NCBI RefSeq assembly: GCF_000513855.1
Contig: NZ_KI911318.1
Location: 1,241,327 to 1,305,326 of the forward strand
Length of the DNA: 64,000 nt
Direction: 5' to 3'
Source: Desulfurococcus amylolyticus Z-533
GTDB taxonomy: Archaea > Thermoproteota > Thermoprotei_A > Sulfolobales > Desulfurococcaceae
Shown: positions 26,503 to 35,496 of the stretch, in pieces
How positions within the stretch are numbered: the stretch's first letter is position 1
How the letters are laid out: each line of letters begins with the position of its first letter
Translations under genes and position numbers: made by a program
Notes under the pieces: generated by a model
What the model saw: only the letters and a program-made list of their open reading frames with translations
Told to the model about the DNA's origin: nothing
Database searches by the model: none

Positions 26503-27049
26503 AACCTCAAACACGTCGAATAACTCTCCCGCAAAATGAAGCCCGGTCCGTGTGAGTAGCTGGATTTGACACCCAAGGAGTTTTAGACGATCCGCTTTTC
26601 CCATCGCCCTCCTAGGCTGGGTTGCCGTAGAGAAGTCCTACAGCATCGATAAGCCATGGTGTACTTGCGGCTCGATAAACCCGCTACAAATGTTTGCCAT
26701 GAAGTACGCGCCAGCAGGCTACGCGCTGAGGTTCGTGTGGGGGGCTGGCATTAGGGATCGTGGAGAGGTTTAAGCCGGGTTATGATAGATCGGGTGGGCC
26801 GGCCCCAGGGAGCCTCAAACGGTCGAAAGCAGGTTAGTATAACTGCCTGCTTCATTCAAGTCGATCAAGGGAATGTGGGTCTTGGTGGACGAGGAGTAGG
26901 CCTGCTCGGGTGGGCCCTGCGAGTATATTTGTGGGCGCGTGGCTGGTCCGCGGATTCGTGGGGGGCTGGAGGGCGGGCGACCACTAGCTATGCTCATGAG
27001 GTGGCTTCGTGAAGATCGGCGGGCCGACATTCTGGGGCTTCCCGGGGCC
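26503..27049. other. Decayed stretch with a plus-strand gene fragment
   Basis: From 26570 to 26773 the plus strand stays open and reads FPIALLGWVAVEKSYSIDKP, then WCTCGSINPLQMFAMKY, APAGYALRFVWGAGIRD, with no start codon before the hydrophobic segment. It looks like the remains of a membrane-associated or secreted protein gene. The rest is GC-rich with only low-quality open frames. I see no RNA gene. Confidence 0.4.
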
Positions 27050-27766
27050 CTACGGCCCATTGAGCCGCTGGGGTTGATGCGGCTTCCCGAGCCTCGAGTA
27101 GTAGTCGCATACGTGTGTTAGGGGGCACCCTGCGCACTTGGGGCTTCGGGCTCTGCAGTACTTTCTCGCTATGTCGAAAACCCCGTAGTTGAACTCCCTG
27201 GCCAGCTGTGGGTCGGAGGGCACTAGGGCTCTAGCGAAGTCCCAGAGCCGGAGGTCCCTGTGTGGCCTCCTCCTGGTCGACCTGACGCCGAACACCCTCT
27301 CGATAACCCTTATCATGTTCGTGTCCAAGAGGGGCTCCGGCCTGCCGCAGGCCGCTAGCAGGACCTCCGACGCGGCATAGTCCCCCACGCCCGGGAGCTC
27401 CTTGAGCTCTTCCCTGCTACAGGGGACCCTGCCCCCGAACCTCCTCTCGATTTGCTCGGCCAGCTCCTTGAGTTGCCTGGCCCTCACGTGCTCCAAGCCC
27501 AGGGGCCGTATGAGCTCCCTCACCTCGTCCTCGCCGGCGGACAAGAGGGCCCCCGGGCTGGGGTAGCGCTTCAGGAACTCCTCGTAGACCTTAACGACCT
27601 TGCTCTTGGACGTCCTCCTCAGGAGGAAGACCGCTACGAGCACGTGCCAGGGGTTCCTCGCGGTCCTCCAGGGGAGGCTCTTATCCCCGTGGCTCCTGTA
27701 CCACTCGACAACAGCCTCCCGGAACGCCCTAACCCTATCGTTGAACGCCGGGTCGAAGAACCACAC
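27050..27766 (-). CDS. Mig/MutY-type HhH-GPD DNA glycosylase with Fe-S cluster
   Basis: A base-excision DNA glycosylase of the Endo III superfamily. SLPWRTARNPWHVL is followed by VFLLRRTSKSKV; the helix-hairpin-helix is LKELPGVGDYAASEVLLA; catalytic Asp lies in LLDTNMIRVIERVFG; four cysteines follow the C-X6-C-X2-C-X5-C rule in CRARSPKCAGCPLTHVC. A Tyr follows the HhH (GDY), where Mig thymine-DNA glycosylase of Methanothermobacter has Tyr, Endo III has Lys and MutY usually Ser, so I favour T/G or U/G mismatch repair. I chose GTG 27766 (GGAGGG upstream); the frame extends to 27814. Confidence 0.8.
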   Translation of the reverse strand: MWFFDPAFNDRVRAFREAVVEWYRSHGDKSLPWRTARNPWHVLVAVFLLRRTSKSKVVKVYEEFLKRYPSPGALLSAGEDEVRELIRPLGLEHVRARQLKELAEQIERRFGGRVPCSREELKELPGVGDYAASEVLLAACGRPEPLLDTNMIRVIERVFGVRSTRRRPHRDLRLWDFARALVPSDPQLAREFNYGVFDIARKYCRARSPKCAGCPLTHVCDYYSRLGKPHQPQRLNGP

Positions 27767-27798
27767 CTTCCAAACCCTCCGAGCCCGCAAGCCATCTG

Positions 27799-28302
27799 TT
27801 AAACACGGAGGCACCAGGATAAATACCTAACCCCTGGCGGCGGGCCCGCACCTCCGCCTCCCGCCCCGGCCCGCTCCCTCAGCCTCTTCAAGTAATCCGC
27901 GAGGGCCTTCTCGAGGTAGTAGAGCCTGTGGAGCGCGAGCATAACCGCGTTGTAGTTTATGTCGACGTCGATCGAGTTCCTACCCAGGAGCTTTGCCTCT
28001 ACCAGCGTAGTCCCGCTACCCACCATGGGGTCTAGTACTACGTCACCGGGCCTCGTGTACATGGGTATGAGCGCCCTGGGGATCTGCGGCGCCCAGTTGC
28101 CCCTGTAGTCCCCCCTGTGGGTGGCCCAGCTCCCCCTGACCGGGAAGCTCCAGACCGTTGTCGACACGTCTGTGAGCTCCTCTGGGAGGGGCTCTAGCCG
28201 CTTGACTTCTATAGGGTCGAGCCTTATCACCTGGTCTTCGACAACGACCTCCCTGTTTCTAGAGACGAACTCGAGGTACTCGCTTAAAGGGACCTCTCGC
28301 AT
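27799..28302 (-). CDS. Truncated DNA N4/N6-amino methyltransferase-like protein
   Basis: From ATG 28302 the protein has 167 residues. It contains TTVWSFPVRGSWATHRGDYR, NWAPQIPRALIPMYT, the SAM-binding motif VVLDPMVGSGTTLVEAKLLG, and then NSIDVDINYNAV. These belong to an archaeal amino-methyltransferase family in which a [DNS]PP[YFW] catalytic motif should follow. Here the protein ends in a glycine/proline-rich tail (GAGGGGAGPPPG) without that motif, just before the glycosylase. It is probably a truncated, inactive remnant, or needs a partner. An upstream extension to 28461 looks non-native. Confidence 0.65.
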   Translation of the reverse strand: MREVPLSEYLEFVSRNREVVVEDQVIRLDPIEVKRLEPLPEELTDVSTTVWSFPVRGSWATHRGDYRGNWAPQIPRALIPMYTRPGDVVLDPMVGSGTTLVEAKLLGRNSIDVDINYNAVMLALHRLYYLEKALADYLKRLRERAGAGGGGAGPPPGVRYLSWCLRV

Positions 28303-28510
28303 CCCCACCACTCCTAGAGATGTGCCGGCGCGGCGATAAGCCCTACGCCAGCACTCTGCAACCAAGTAGTCTAGCAACCCGATAAAACCGGACTGCCCGG
28401 AGCAGGGTCGCCTGACCCGGCCAGATCCAGCAGACAGAAGGCGGGTCCTCAAGCGGCGCAAGCCTGAACAGCGTTCTCGGGTAGGAAGGGGGTGAGGGAA
28501 GGCCGCGCTG

Positions 28511-28777
28511 CTACTTCACGATAACGTAGACCCGGGTCCTCCTCGTGCGGGAGACCGGCTTCACGAGACCCTTCTCCTCGAGAAGCCTCAGGATCTTCTT
28601 GGCGGTGTTCACTTCGACCCCGTACTTCTGTGCTATAGTACTGGGGGTCACGTACGGGTCCTCGGCCCTCACGATCTCCTTCTCGACCTTGGCTAGCGAC
28701 TCCCCAGTCAAGTCCGGCGACGTTAAGGCGAGCTCGGGTGGCAGAGCCTTCTCGGCTTTCTCCCTCTTCTTCGACAT
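28511..28777 (-). CDS. rps25e: Small-subunit ribosomal protein eS25
   Basis: An 88-residue winged-helix protein. The basic N-terminus is followed by SLAKVEKEIVRAEDPYVTPS, IAQKYGVEVNTAKKILRLL, and EEKGLVKPVSRTRRTRVYV, the pattern of crenarchaeal eS25. The region is GC-rich like the glycosylase side of the island. It could alternatively be a free-standing winged-helix regulator, but the recognition-helix and SRTRR pattern favour eS25. Confidence 0.75.
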   Translation of the reverse strand: MSKKREKAEKALPPELALTSPDLTGESLAKVEKEIVRAEDPYVTPSTIAQKYGVEVNTAKKILRLLEEKGLVKPVSRTRRTRVYVIVK

Positions 28778-28907
28778 CGACCCACCCCTCAGGACATCTG
28801 GAGATCTATGCCTAGATATCTTATATTAATGAGTTAGTGTGGGGATCACCAAATTATCCATAGCGCTCTAAGGTCCAGGTATAGAAAAACATATGGATGG
28901 GTACTCG

Positions 28908-30356
28908 TTATCCTTTTACAACACCTATTGGACGCATCTTCACGATGGGCCTTGCAATCCCTACTTTTTGCGCTACTAATACAACCCTGTCAACATCCTT
29001 GTATGCCCCGGGGGCCTCCTCACTTATAACTCTCCTAGTAGCCGCCTTCAATACTACTCCCTTCCTGCTCAACTCATCCACTACTTTATCCGGGCTATAG
29101 GATCTGATGGCATCTCCACGGCTGAGCCATCTGCCCGCCCCATGTGGAGCACTATACCATGTCCTTGCCCCACTCTCCGTACCCAGGAGTATGTAGCTTG
29201 CAGTACCCATACTACCAGGTATCAACACAGGTTGACCTATAGACTTGTAATCGCCAGGTATATCGGGGTGACCGGGTGGAAACGCCCTTGTAGCTCCTTT
29301 CCTGTGTACTACTACCTTGTATCTCTCGCCATTTACAACATGTTCCTCGATCTTAGCAATATTATGTGCTACATCATATATTATTTCTATTCCAAGGGCC
29401 TCCGGATCCTTCTTGAACACTTGCTTAAAGCTCTCCCTTGTCCAATGCGTTATAATCTGCCTGTTAGCCCAGGCGAAGTTCGCTGCAGCCGACATGGCTT
29501 TAAAGTAGTCCTGTGCCTCATTGGATTGAAATGGTAGTGCTGCGAGCTCTCTATCAGGTACCTGTATACCATACTTCCTCATCGCCCTCTCCATTATCAT
29601 CAAGTAATCACTTGCCACCTGATGCCCGAGGCCCCTGCTACCAGTATGGATCATTAATGTGACCTGCCCTATTCTCGTTATACCCATCACCTTAGCGGCC
29701 TCGGGATCATATATCTCCTCAACCACCTGTATCTCGAGGAAGTGATTGCCCGCGCCAAGTGTGCCCAGTTGTTCATGACCTCTCTCCTTGGCTACCTTAC
29801 TCACCTTGCTGGCATCAGCACTCTTCATCCTACCGTTTTCCTCGATGTGTTCTAAATCCCTCTTCCACCCGAACCCGGCTTCTACAGCCCATTCAACACC
29901 CCTATTTAACACGTCGTCGAGCTCGTTAAAGCTCAGCCTTAAATGCCCCGTGGAGCCGACACCGCTTGGTACATTCCTAAATAACGCCTCAACGAGGTCT
30001 TTTAAGCGGGGTTTAACATCTTCTATATCCAACTCGGTCCTTAACACTCTTACTCCACAATTAATATCGTATCCGACTCCTCCAGGACTTATCACACCCT
30101 CCTCGATATCGAAGCCTGCTACCCCCCCTATTGGGAACCCGTAGCCCTGGTGTCCATCGGGCATCACATACGAGTATAGCCTTATACCTGGCAGGCATGC
30201 AACATTTGCCGCTTGCTCTAAAGTTAAATCGCTCTCCATTTTATCGAGCAGGTATTCATCCGCGAAGACCACAGCGTCAGTCTTCATACAGGGCTTATAC
30301 TTCCTAGGTATCTTCCACTCATACTCGCTTATTTTCTCAAGACTTATCCTGGTCAT
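28908..30356 (-). CDS. rtcB: RNA-splicing ligase RtcB
   Basis: A 482-residue 3'-phosphate/5'-OH RNA ligase that seals tRNA exons using GTP and Mn2+. VMPDGHQGYGFPIGGVAGFD, GGVGYDINCGVRVLRT (metal ligands Asp and Cys), GAGNHFLEIQ, MIHTGSRGLGHQ and the C-terminal SAPHGAGRWLSRGDA with its guanylylated His fit the family. No intein interrupts it. It is the distal gene of a cluster with hisS and the splicing-endonuclease subunit. RBS AGGTG precedes the ATG. Confidence 0.96.
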   Translation of the reverse strand: MTRISLEKISEYEWKIPRKYKPCMKTDAVVFADEYLLDKMESDLTLEQAANVACLPGIRLYSYVMPDGHQGYGFPIGGVAGFDIEEGVISPGGVGYDINCGVRVLRTELDIEDVKPRLKDLVEALFRNVPSGVGSTGHLRLSFNELDDVLNRGVEWAVEAGFGWKRDLEHIEENGRMKSADASKVSKVAKERGHEQLGTLGAGNHFLEIQVVEEIYDPEAAKVMGITRIGQVTLMIHTGSRGLGHQVASDYLMIMERAMRKYGIQVPDRELAALPFQSNEAQDYFKAMSAAANFAWANRQIITHWTRESFKQVFKKDPEALGIEIIYDVAHNIAKIEEHVVNGERYKVVVHRKGATRAFPPGHPDIPGDYKSIGQPVLIPGSMGTASYILLGTESGARTWYSAPHGAGRWLSRGDAIRSYSPDKVVDELSRKGVVLKAATRRVISEEAPGAYKDVDRVVLVAQKVGIARPIVKMRPIGVVKG

Positions 30357-30430
30357 AGAAATGCACCTTTTTCAACTCTATAATTATGGTTTATGTAAAT
30401 GGGTTTTAATAAACACGGGTAGAACATTGT

Positions 30431-31753
30431 CTAGCCCGCATCATCCTGGGGCTGCTGCGCCCCGGCGCCCTTTATGCAGTCCAAGAATGCATTGATGTCG
30501 TTTAACCCTATGTATTTCTGCTCACCCGTGATCATATTCTTTACTGTTATAGAGCCTGACTCATACTCTTTCCTACCAATTATCACTACTAATCCAGCGT
30601 TAATCTTGTTCGCCAGGCTCAGCGCCTTGGATAACGAGCGCGCCCTATACGGGATTACTTCAACCCCTTTAACCCTGATTCGCCTCACTAGTTCATACCC
30701 GGCTTTAAGTGGAACACCCTCTAGTATTGAGATTAGCACGGTGGTTTTACTGGGAAGTATCTTACCGGGGTCCAGTAGCAGCATAATTCTATCCAGTCCC
30801 AGTGCTAAACCGGTAGAATACTCGTATTCTCCCCCGTACACCCTTGTTAATCCATCGTATCTACCGCCCCCACCAATGCTCACACTTAATCCACCACTTG
30901 TCTTATACTCGAAGATCAACCCGGTGTAGTAGGCCAGCCCCCTAACCAATTTAGGCTCGTATGCAGCGTTAAATCCCACCTGATTCAACAACTCTATGAA
31001 CTCCCTTGTCTTAGCCAGCTCGGATTCTATGATAGAGTATCCCTCGCCCAGCCCCTTGAAGTCCATTATAACGCTTAATGCTTCATCTATCCCGCTATTC
31101 AGGAGCCTCCTGAATAATTCAACGACATCCTCCCTGCTAGTCTTATCCCTGAGCACCTGAAGGGCTTCGCCAACCCTGTCCTTATCGATTAAGTGTAGCA
31201 CCAGGTCCTGTGTTTCCTCCGGGATACCTATTCTATCCATGATGACCCTGTAGGTTGCGACATTACCTACTACATAGTAGTGTTTCACACCAAGCTCTTC
31301 AAGGAAGTTGCTAGCTGTGAAAGCAGCTGAGACATCAGCATTTATATCGGGGTCGCCTATGATCTCTAATCCCCCCTGCCAGAACTCCCTGTACCTCGCT
31401 TTCTGCGGCTCCTCGTATCTAAAGCACTGGGCTACATAGTATAGCCTAATGGGTTTAGGCTGAGACCTCATCTCCTTAAGATACGCTCTAACAACGCTTG
31501 CAGTGACCTCGGGTCTTAACGCGAGTGTTCTACCGGCTTTATCCTGGAAGACATACATAGACCTCTTTATCTCTTCGCCGCTCTTCTTCTCGAATAACCT
31601 AAAGTATTCTACTGTAGGCGTTATAATAGGCTTGAACCCGTTTCGCCTAGCCGTCTCCTTAAATAATTCAACCATGTACTCGTGTAACTCAGCATCGACA
31701 CCTGTTAGATCCCTCATCCCCCTCGGGGGGTTCAATACGTCTTCCTCACTCAC
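30431..31753 (-). CDS. hisS: Histidyl-tRNA synthetase
   Basis: A class II aminoacyl-tRNA synthetase of 440 residues. Motif 1 region PPRGMRDLTG, ALRPEVTASVVRAYL, motif 2 RLYYVAQCFRYEEPQKARYREFWQ (quoted in segments: FRYEEPQKARYREFWQ), the histidine-specific GLAYYTGLIFEYK and GGGGRYDGL, and motif 3 GLALGLDRIMLLLD are all present. The C-terminal 90 residues form the anticodon-binding domain. GTG start with GGAGGTGG upstream, three bases after the endonuclease gene. Confidence 0.95.
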   Translation of the reverse strand: MSEEDVLNPPRGMRDLTGVDAELHEYMVELFKETARRNGFKPIITPTVEYFRLFEKKSGEEIKRSMYVFQDKAGRTLALRPEVTASVVRAYLKEMRSQPKPIRLYYVAQCFRYEEPQKARYREFWQGGLEIIGDPDINADVSAAFTASNFLEELGVKHYYVVGNVATYRVIMDRIGIPEETQDLVLHLIDKDRVGEALQVLRDKTSREDVVELFRRLLNSGIDEALSVIMDFKGLGEGYSIIESELAKTREFIELLNQVGFNAAYEPKLVRGLAYYTGLIFEYKTSGGLSVSIGGGGRYDGLTRVYGGEYEYSTGLALGLDRIMLLLDPGKILPSKTTVLISILEGVPLKAGYELVRRIRVKGVEVIPYRARSLSKALSLANKINAGLVVIIGRKEYESGSITVKNMITGEQKYIGLNDINAFLDCIKGAGAQQPQDDAG

Positions 31754-31756
31754 TGT

Positions 31757-32284
31757 TTAAACCACCTCCAACGCTATCTTGTTTGCCTCATAGTATGTTA
31801 TATCCCCCTGGAGGCTAACTATTGCTAGAACTAGTTGAAGACTATTGCTTCTAGCGTTCTCCACCTCCCTCATTATATCCGTTATACCCCTCATCTTCTT
31901 CTCCTCGAGAACCAGTACCAGCCTTAAATCACCTGACTTATCTTTAATGAGGAACCTCTCCTGGTCTACTACCCTTACCCTCCTACCTCTATCCCTTAAA
32001 TCCTTGTAGACGAGTAACTGGGGCCAGAAGAAGTCCTTAAAGCACTTGTATTCATGTTGCATGAGCTCGTTAAGGCTTCGAATATACTTGCCATCCGTAG
32101 TCTTCACAGTGGCTCTTCCCTCTAGGATTAAGTAAGCGACCTCGACGAGCTCCAGGATGAGCTCCCTGCCCCGTTTCTTACCGATCCATCTCTCCTCAAG
32201 CATATTGACTACTCTTTGATCGCTCGTCGACGCCGTACACGCCTCATCATTAAAGACTACTTCGAAACCATCCACTTTACTCAA
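31757..32284 (-). CDS. endA: tRNA-splicing endonuclease, probable structural (non-catalytic) subunit
   Basis: The C-terminal half (YKCFKDFFWPQLLVYKDLRD, RGRRVRV, LAIVSLQGDITYYEANKI) matches archaeal EndA folds. The catalytic His expected after the FGxHFxVY region is missing: the segment reads ERFLIKDKSGDLRLVLV. Crenarchaea use a heterotetramer of catalytic and structural chains, so this is probably the structural one. The catalytic subunit is not in the window. I chose TTG 32284 because AAGGTG lies six bases upstream; GTG 32293 is the alternative. Confidence 0.75.
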   Translation of the reverse strand: MSKVDGFEVVFNDEACTASTSDQRVVNMLEERWIGKKRGRELILELVEVAYLILEGRATVKTTDGKYIRSLNELMQHEYKCFKDFFWPQLLVYKDLRDRGRRVRVVDQERFLIKDKSGDLRLVLVLEEKKMRGITDIMREVENARSNSLQLVLAIVSLQGDITYYEANKIALEVV

Positions 32285-32381
32285 CTTAAACACCTTGCTG
32301 TATCAAGCATTAGTATCGGGTTTCAAGGTTATAATTTAAGCTTAAGATTGTGTTATCTGAATCAGGTGATGTCGATTGACA

Positions 32382-33455
32382 ATGAGTACTCCCTACCCAC
32401 TTAAAATAAGGGCTGTATGGTACGATAAAGAATCCAACGCTGTATGCTGGGTGAACACCCTTAAACTCCCATTTAAAGAAGAGGTCTACTGCAGCAACAG
32501 CCCTGAGAGAGTTGCCAAGGCGATCATCGAGATGGAGATACGGGGGGCACCGGCAATAGGTGTCGCCGCTGCCCTAGCGGTTGGAAGCTATGCTGTTGGA
32601 GTAAGCAGTCTACCTCTAGGAGACTTCGCTATGAGTGTGGGGAAAGCCATTGATACATTGTGGAGAACCCGTCCAACAGCACATAATCTATTCTATGCAT
32701 TGAATAGGTTGAGGAAGATACTTGAAGAAAACGTTGAGAAGAATACTTCACCAAGCGAGATAGCCAAGAGGATCCTGGATGAAGCCCTTAAAGTAATGTG
32801 GGAGGATATAGAGTCTAATATAAGGATCGGCGAGTACGGCGCCGAGCTAATACCGGATGGTGCCACTATACTAACACACTGCAACGCAGGAGCACTAGCC
32901 ACATCGGCCTTCGGGACAGCTGAAGCAGTTATGAGGGTTGCATGGTATAAGGGCAAGAAGATAAAGGTTATAGCTACTGAAACCCGCCCCATGCTACAGG
33001 GAGCTAGGTTAACGGTGTGGGAGCTCTGGAAGGAGGGTATACCGGTTGCATTAATAACCGATAACATGGCTGGCTACGTCATCAGGAGGGGGCTAGTAGA
33101 CGCTGTAATAGTGGGGGCAGACAGAGTGACAAGGGAGGGGTATGTGGTTAATAAGATAGGCACGTATATGATAGCCCTAGCCGCGAAAAGGAACAATATA
33201 CCATTCTACGTTGCAGCGCCCACTAGTACAATAGACTTGTCGAGTAGCATTAACGATGTGGTGATAGAGGAGAGGAATCCAAGGGAGGTGAAATATGTAT
33301 TGGATAAGCTTATAACGGTTGAAGAAGTAAACGCGTTAAACTACGCGTTCGACATAACCGATCCAGACCTCGTGACAGCCATAATAACTGAGAAAGGAAT
33401 TGTATATCCCCCCTTCGAGGAGAACCTGGAGAAGATAATGAAGGATCGTGGCTGA
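32382..33455 (+). CDS. mtnA: Methylthioribose-1-phosphate isomerase-type aIF2B-family protein
   Basis: The eIF2B-alpha-fold isomerase. IEMEIRGAPAIGVAAALA, RPTAHNLFYALNRL, LTHCNAGALATSAFGTA (catalytic Cys), ATETRPMLQGARLT, VGADRVTREGYVVNKIGTY and APTSTIDL are the MtnA signatures; the conserved catalytic Asp lies in VGADRV. It should convert 5-methylthioribose-1-phosphate to the ribulose form in methionine salvage; archaeal relatives can also isomerise ribose-1,5-bisphosphate. ATG 32382 is preceded by AGGTGATG; TTG 32376 is an alternative start. Confidence 0.9.
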   Translation: MSTPYPLKIRAVWYDKESNAVCWVNTLKLPFKEEVYCSNSPERVAKAIIEMEIRGAPAIGVAAALAVGSYAVGVSSLPLGDFAMSVGKAIDTLWRTRPTAHNLFYALNRLRKILEENVEKNTSPSEIAKRILDEALKVMWEDIESNIRIGEYGAELIPDGATILTHCNAGALATSAFGTAEAVMRVAWYKGKKIKVIATETRPMLQGARLTVWELWKEGIPVALITDNMAGYVIRRGLVDAVIVGADRVTREGYVVNKIGTYMIALAAKRNNIPFYVAAPTSTIDLSSSINDVVIEERNPREVKYVLDKLITVEEVNALNYAFDITDPDLVTAIITEKGIVYPPFEENLEKIMKDRG

Positions 33456-33507
33456 AAGACGCATGCTTAAGGTGGGAGAGGAAGTCAGAGAATACTAGTG
33501 ATTGACT

Positions 33508-34287
33508 ATGCAGTACGAGTTATCCAACTTAGTAGAGGCTATTAAAATAATCTATTTCCTCGGCTTTTTACTCGTGTTCTCCATACAAGATTACAAGAGA
33601 CGCGAGATAAGTGATAACCTAGTCTACGTATTCACCGGTGGCTCCATAGTGTTCTGCTCTCTGACCATCTATATGTATAAACCCCCTCCACTATACCTCG
33701 CATTCTCATTCATGGTTCCAGCTTTATTCATAGCAATGTATCTAGCCGGATTAATGGGTGAGGGAGATGTCTACGTTATATTCTCACTAACCCTATTATA
33801 CCCTGTACCGCCTCATTCAAGCCTTCTACCAAGGTCACTACTACCTCCACCGCTCTCGATCACGGTATACTCTACTTTATCCATAGTGCTGGTCTCACTA
33901 TTATACGGGGCCTACATCTTAATCAGGTATAGGGGCTTGTTAAAGGAGGTGCCTTTGAAATACAGGTTTATCTACCCATTTATAGCTAAACCAATGAGGC
34001 TGAATGAATACTTGGGGACAGAGTTCTACTATCCATTAACACTCATAGAGTTGAAGGATAACAGTGTGAAAACCACTTATAGACTACATTATGATGTCGA
34101 AGAAGAAGATCCCGGGGCATATAGGGAGATGTTTAAAAGGCTTATCGAAAGTGGCGTGGTTCCTGATACGATATATATATGGGTCTCATACGGGATACCC
34201 TACATAATCCCATTGTTCCTTGGAACCATAATATTCCTTCTCGTCGGGGATACCCCTATCCTTAGATTACTCGAGCTGATCCTGTAG
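33508..34287 (+). CDS. Type IV prepilin/archaellin peptidase (PibD/FlaK-like)
   Basis: A roughly 259-residue polytopic membrane protease of the A24 family that trims class III signal peptides of archaeal pilins and archaellins. The two catalytic aspartates are in SIQDYKRREISD (about residue 27) and the GxGD-type motif GLMGEGDVYVIF (about residue 88). About six membrane helices are visible, with a large soluble loop near residues 150-230. No pilin gene is adjacent. ATG 33508 is used; a TTG lies two codons upstream. Confidence 0.85.
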   Translation: MQYELSNLVEAIKIIYFLGFLLVFSIQDYKRREISDNLVYVFTGGSIVFCSLTIYMYKPPPLYLAFSFMVPALFIAMYLAGLMGEGDVYVIFSLTLLYPVPPHSSLLPRSLLPPPLSITVYSTLSIVLVSLLYGAYILIRYRGLLKEVPLKYRFIYPFIAKPMRLNEYLGTEFYYPLTLIELKDNSVKTTYRLHYDVEEEDPGAYREMFKRLIESGVVPDTIYIWVSYGIPYIIPLFLGTIIFLLVGDTPILRLLELIL

Positions 34288-34366
34288 CATAGTCAACCAA
34301 GGTATGATTCATCCAGCAATGATTGTTAAAAGACAGTATGTGTTAGATTACAGATCGCACCTACTC

Positions 34367-35353
34367 TTACTCTTCCTCGGAGTCCCTGATACCCTCCTCA
34401 GTTATCACGAATACTACTTCTCCCTCAGGTAAGTGAGGAGCATCAACTACTCTTGCAATTCTCTTATTGCCCTTAGACTTCCTTAGCTGAATCCTCACCC
34501 CCGGTGTATGCGCCAATACATGTCCTCCTACAGCCGTTGTCGGGTCACCGTAGAATACATCTGGCCTAGCCATTACCTGGTTTGTTACAACTACAGCAAC
34601 ATTGTATGCTTCAGCCAGCCTCATTAACTGGTGTAGATGGGAGTTTAACTTCTGCTGGCGTTCGGCCAAATGTTCTCTACCAGGGTACTCAGCCCTGAAG
34701 TGGCTTGTGACACTGTCAAGGATTACTAGCCTGACGTCATTCTTCGGTACGAACGTAAATAATTCGTCCACTATAGCTATCTGGTGATCGCTGTTGTATG
34801 CTCTCATATAATATATATTATCCATGACTTTATCAGGGTCTAAGCCGAGGGCCCTTGCCATCGCCTCTATCCTCTCCCAGCGGAATGTGCCCTCTGTATC
34901 AATGTAGACAGCCCTACCATTGAGGCCGCCTTTCTCAGGGGTTAATTGGACATTTACACTCAATTGGTGGCAAATCTGTGTCTTCCCGGATCCATATTCA
35001 CCAAAGAACTCCGTGATGGTTTTCGTCTCGACTCCCCCACCAAGTAGTTCATCAAGGCTCTTGCTCCCCGTCGTGATCTTCCCGATATTCGATCTCTCTT
35101 GTTTAACCTCCCTAGCGGTCTTAAACGTTATACCCAACATCTTCCGTGCATTCTCAATGATCTTCTGAACAGTGAGAACTGGGAGCCCGGTTCTCTCAGC
35201 CAACTCCTCTGCGCGTGCAACAACAATGCTCCAGGCCGATAAGTATCCAGCTGCCTCTAGTTTATCAGCTATACTGGATCCTACGCCAGGTATATCCCTC
35301 ACAGAGATGAAGCCCGAGGAACGCTCCTTTATGGTTTCCTTCTCCTCACTCAT
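34367..35353 (-). CDS. radA: RadA recombinase
   Basis: The 328-residue archaeal RecA/Rad51 homologue that forms filaments on ssDNA for strand exchange. The N-terminal HhH domain ([19 protein letters not shown]) is followed by Walker [17 protein letters not shown] near residue 110, Walker [20 protein letters not shown], and the C-terminal ATP-cap segment [20 protein letters not shown]. No intein. Divergent from thrS. Confidence 0.97.
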   Translation of the reverse strand: MSEEKETIKERSSGFISVRDIPGVGSSIADKLEAAGYLSAWSIVVARAEELAERTGLPVLTVQKIIENARKMLGITFKTAREVKQERSNIGKITTGSKSLDELLGGGVETKTITEFFGEYGSGKTQICHQLSVNVQLTPEKGGLNGRAVYIDTEGTFRWERIEAMARALGLDPDKVMDNIYYMRAYNSDHQIAIVDELFTFVPKNDVRLVILDSVTSHFRAEYPGREHLAERQQKLNSHLHQLMRLAEAYNVAVVVTNQVMARPDVFYGDPTTAVGGHVLAHTPGVRIQLRKSKGNKRIARVVDAPHLPEGEVVFVITEEGIRDSEEE

Positions 35354-35496
35354 GAATCCAGCACCTTTTCTAAATTATTGTTTTCTAGCCTAATATAGGA
35401 TAACGTGGTCACGTAACCTTTAGTATATGGTAAATCAATATATCAATACATATTTTAATATCCCCCTAGATAACACTTAGATAAAAGGTGTCCACA

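Noticed and set aside
26782-27012. 76-residue plus-strand ORF in the GC-rich stretch
   Set aside because: Glycine/tryptophan-rich, no ribosome binding site and no protein-like periodicity; GC-rich DNA produces such open frames easily.
28303-28461. N-terminal extension of the truncated methyltransferase
   Set aside because: Arg/Ser-rich sequence without family similarity; the internal ATG at 28302 begins a protein-like segment.
25535-28830. Integration of the island at tRNA-Arg or tRNA-Pro by an integrase
   Set aside because: I found no repeat of either tRNA 3' half at the other end and no integrase gene; the island lies on the 5' side of tRNA-Pro, which is not the usual polarity.
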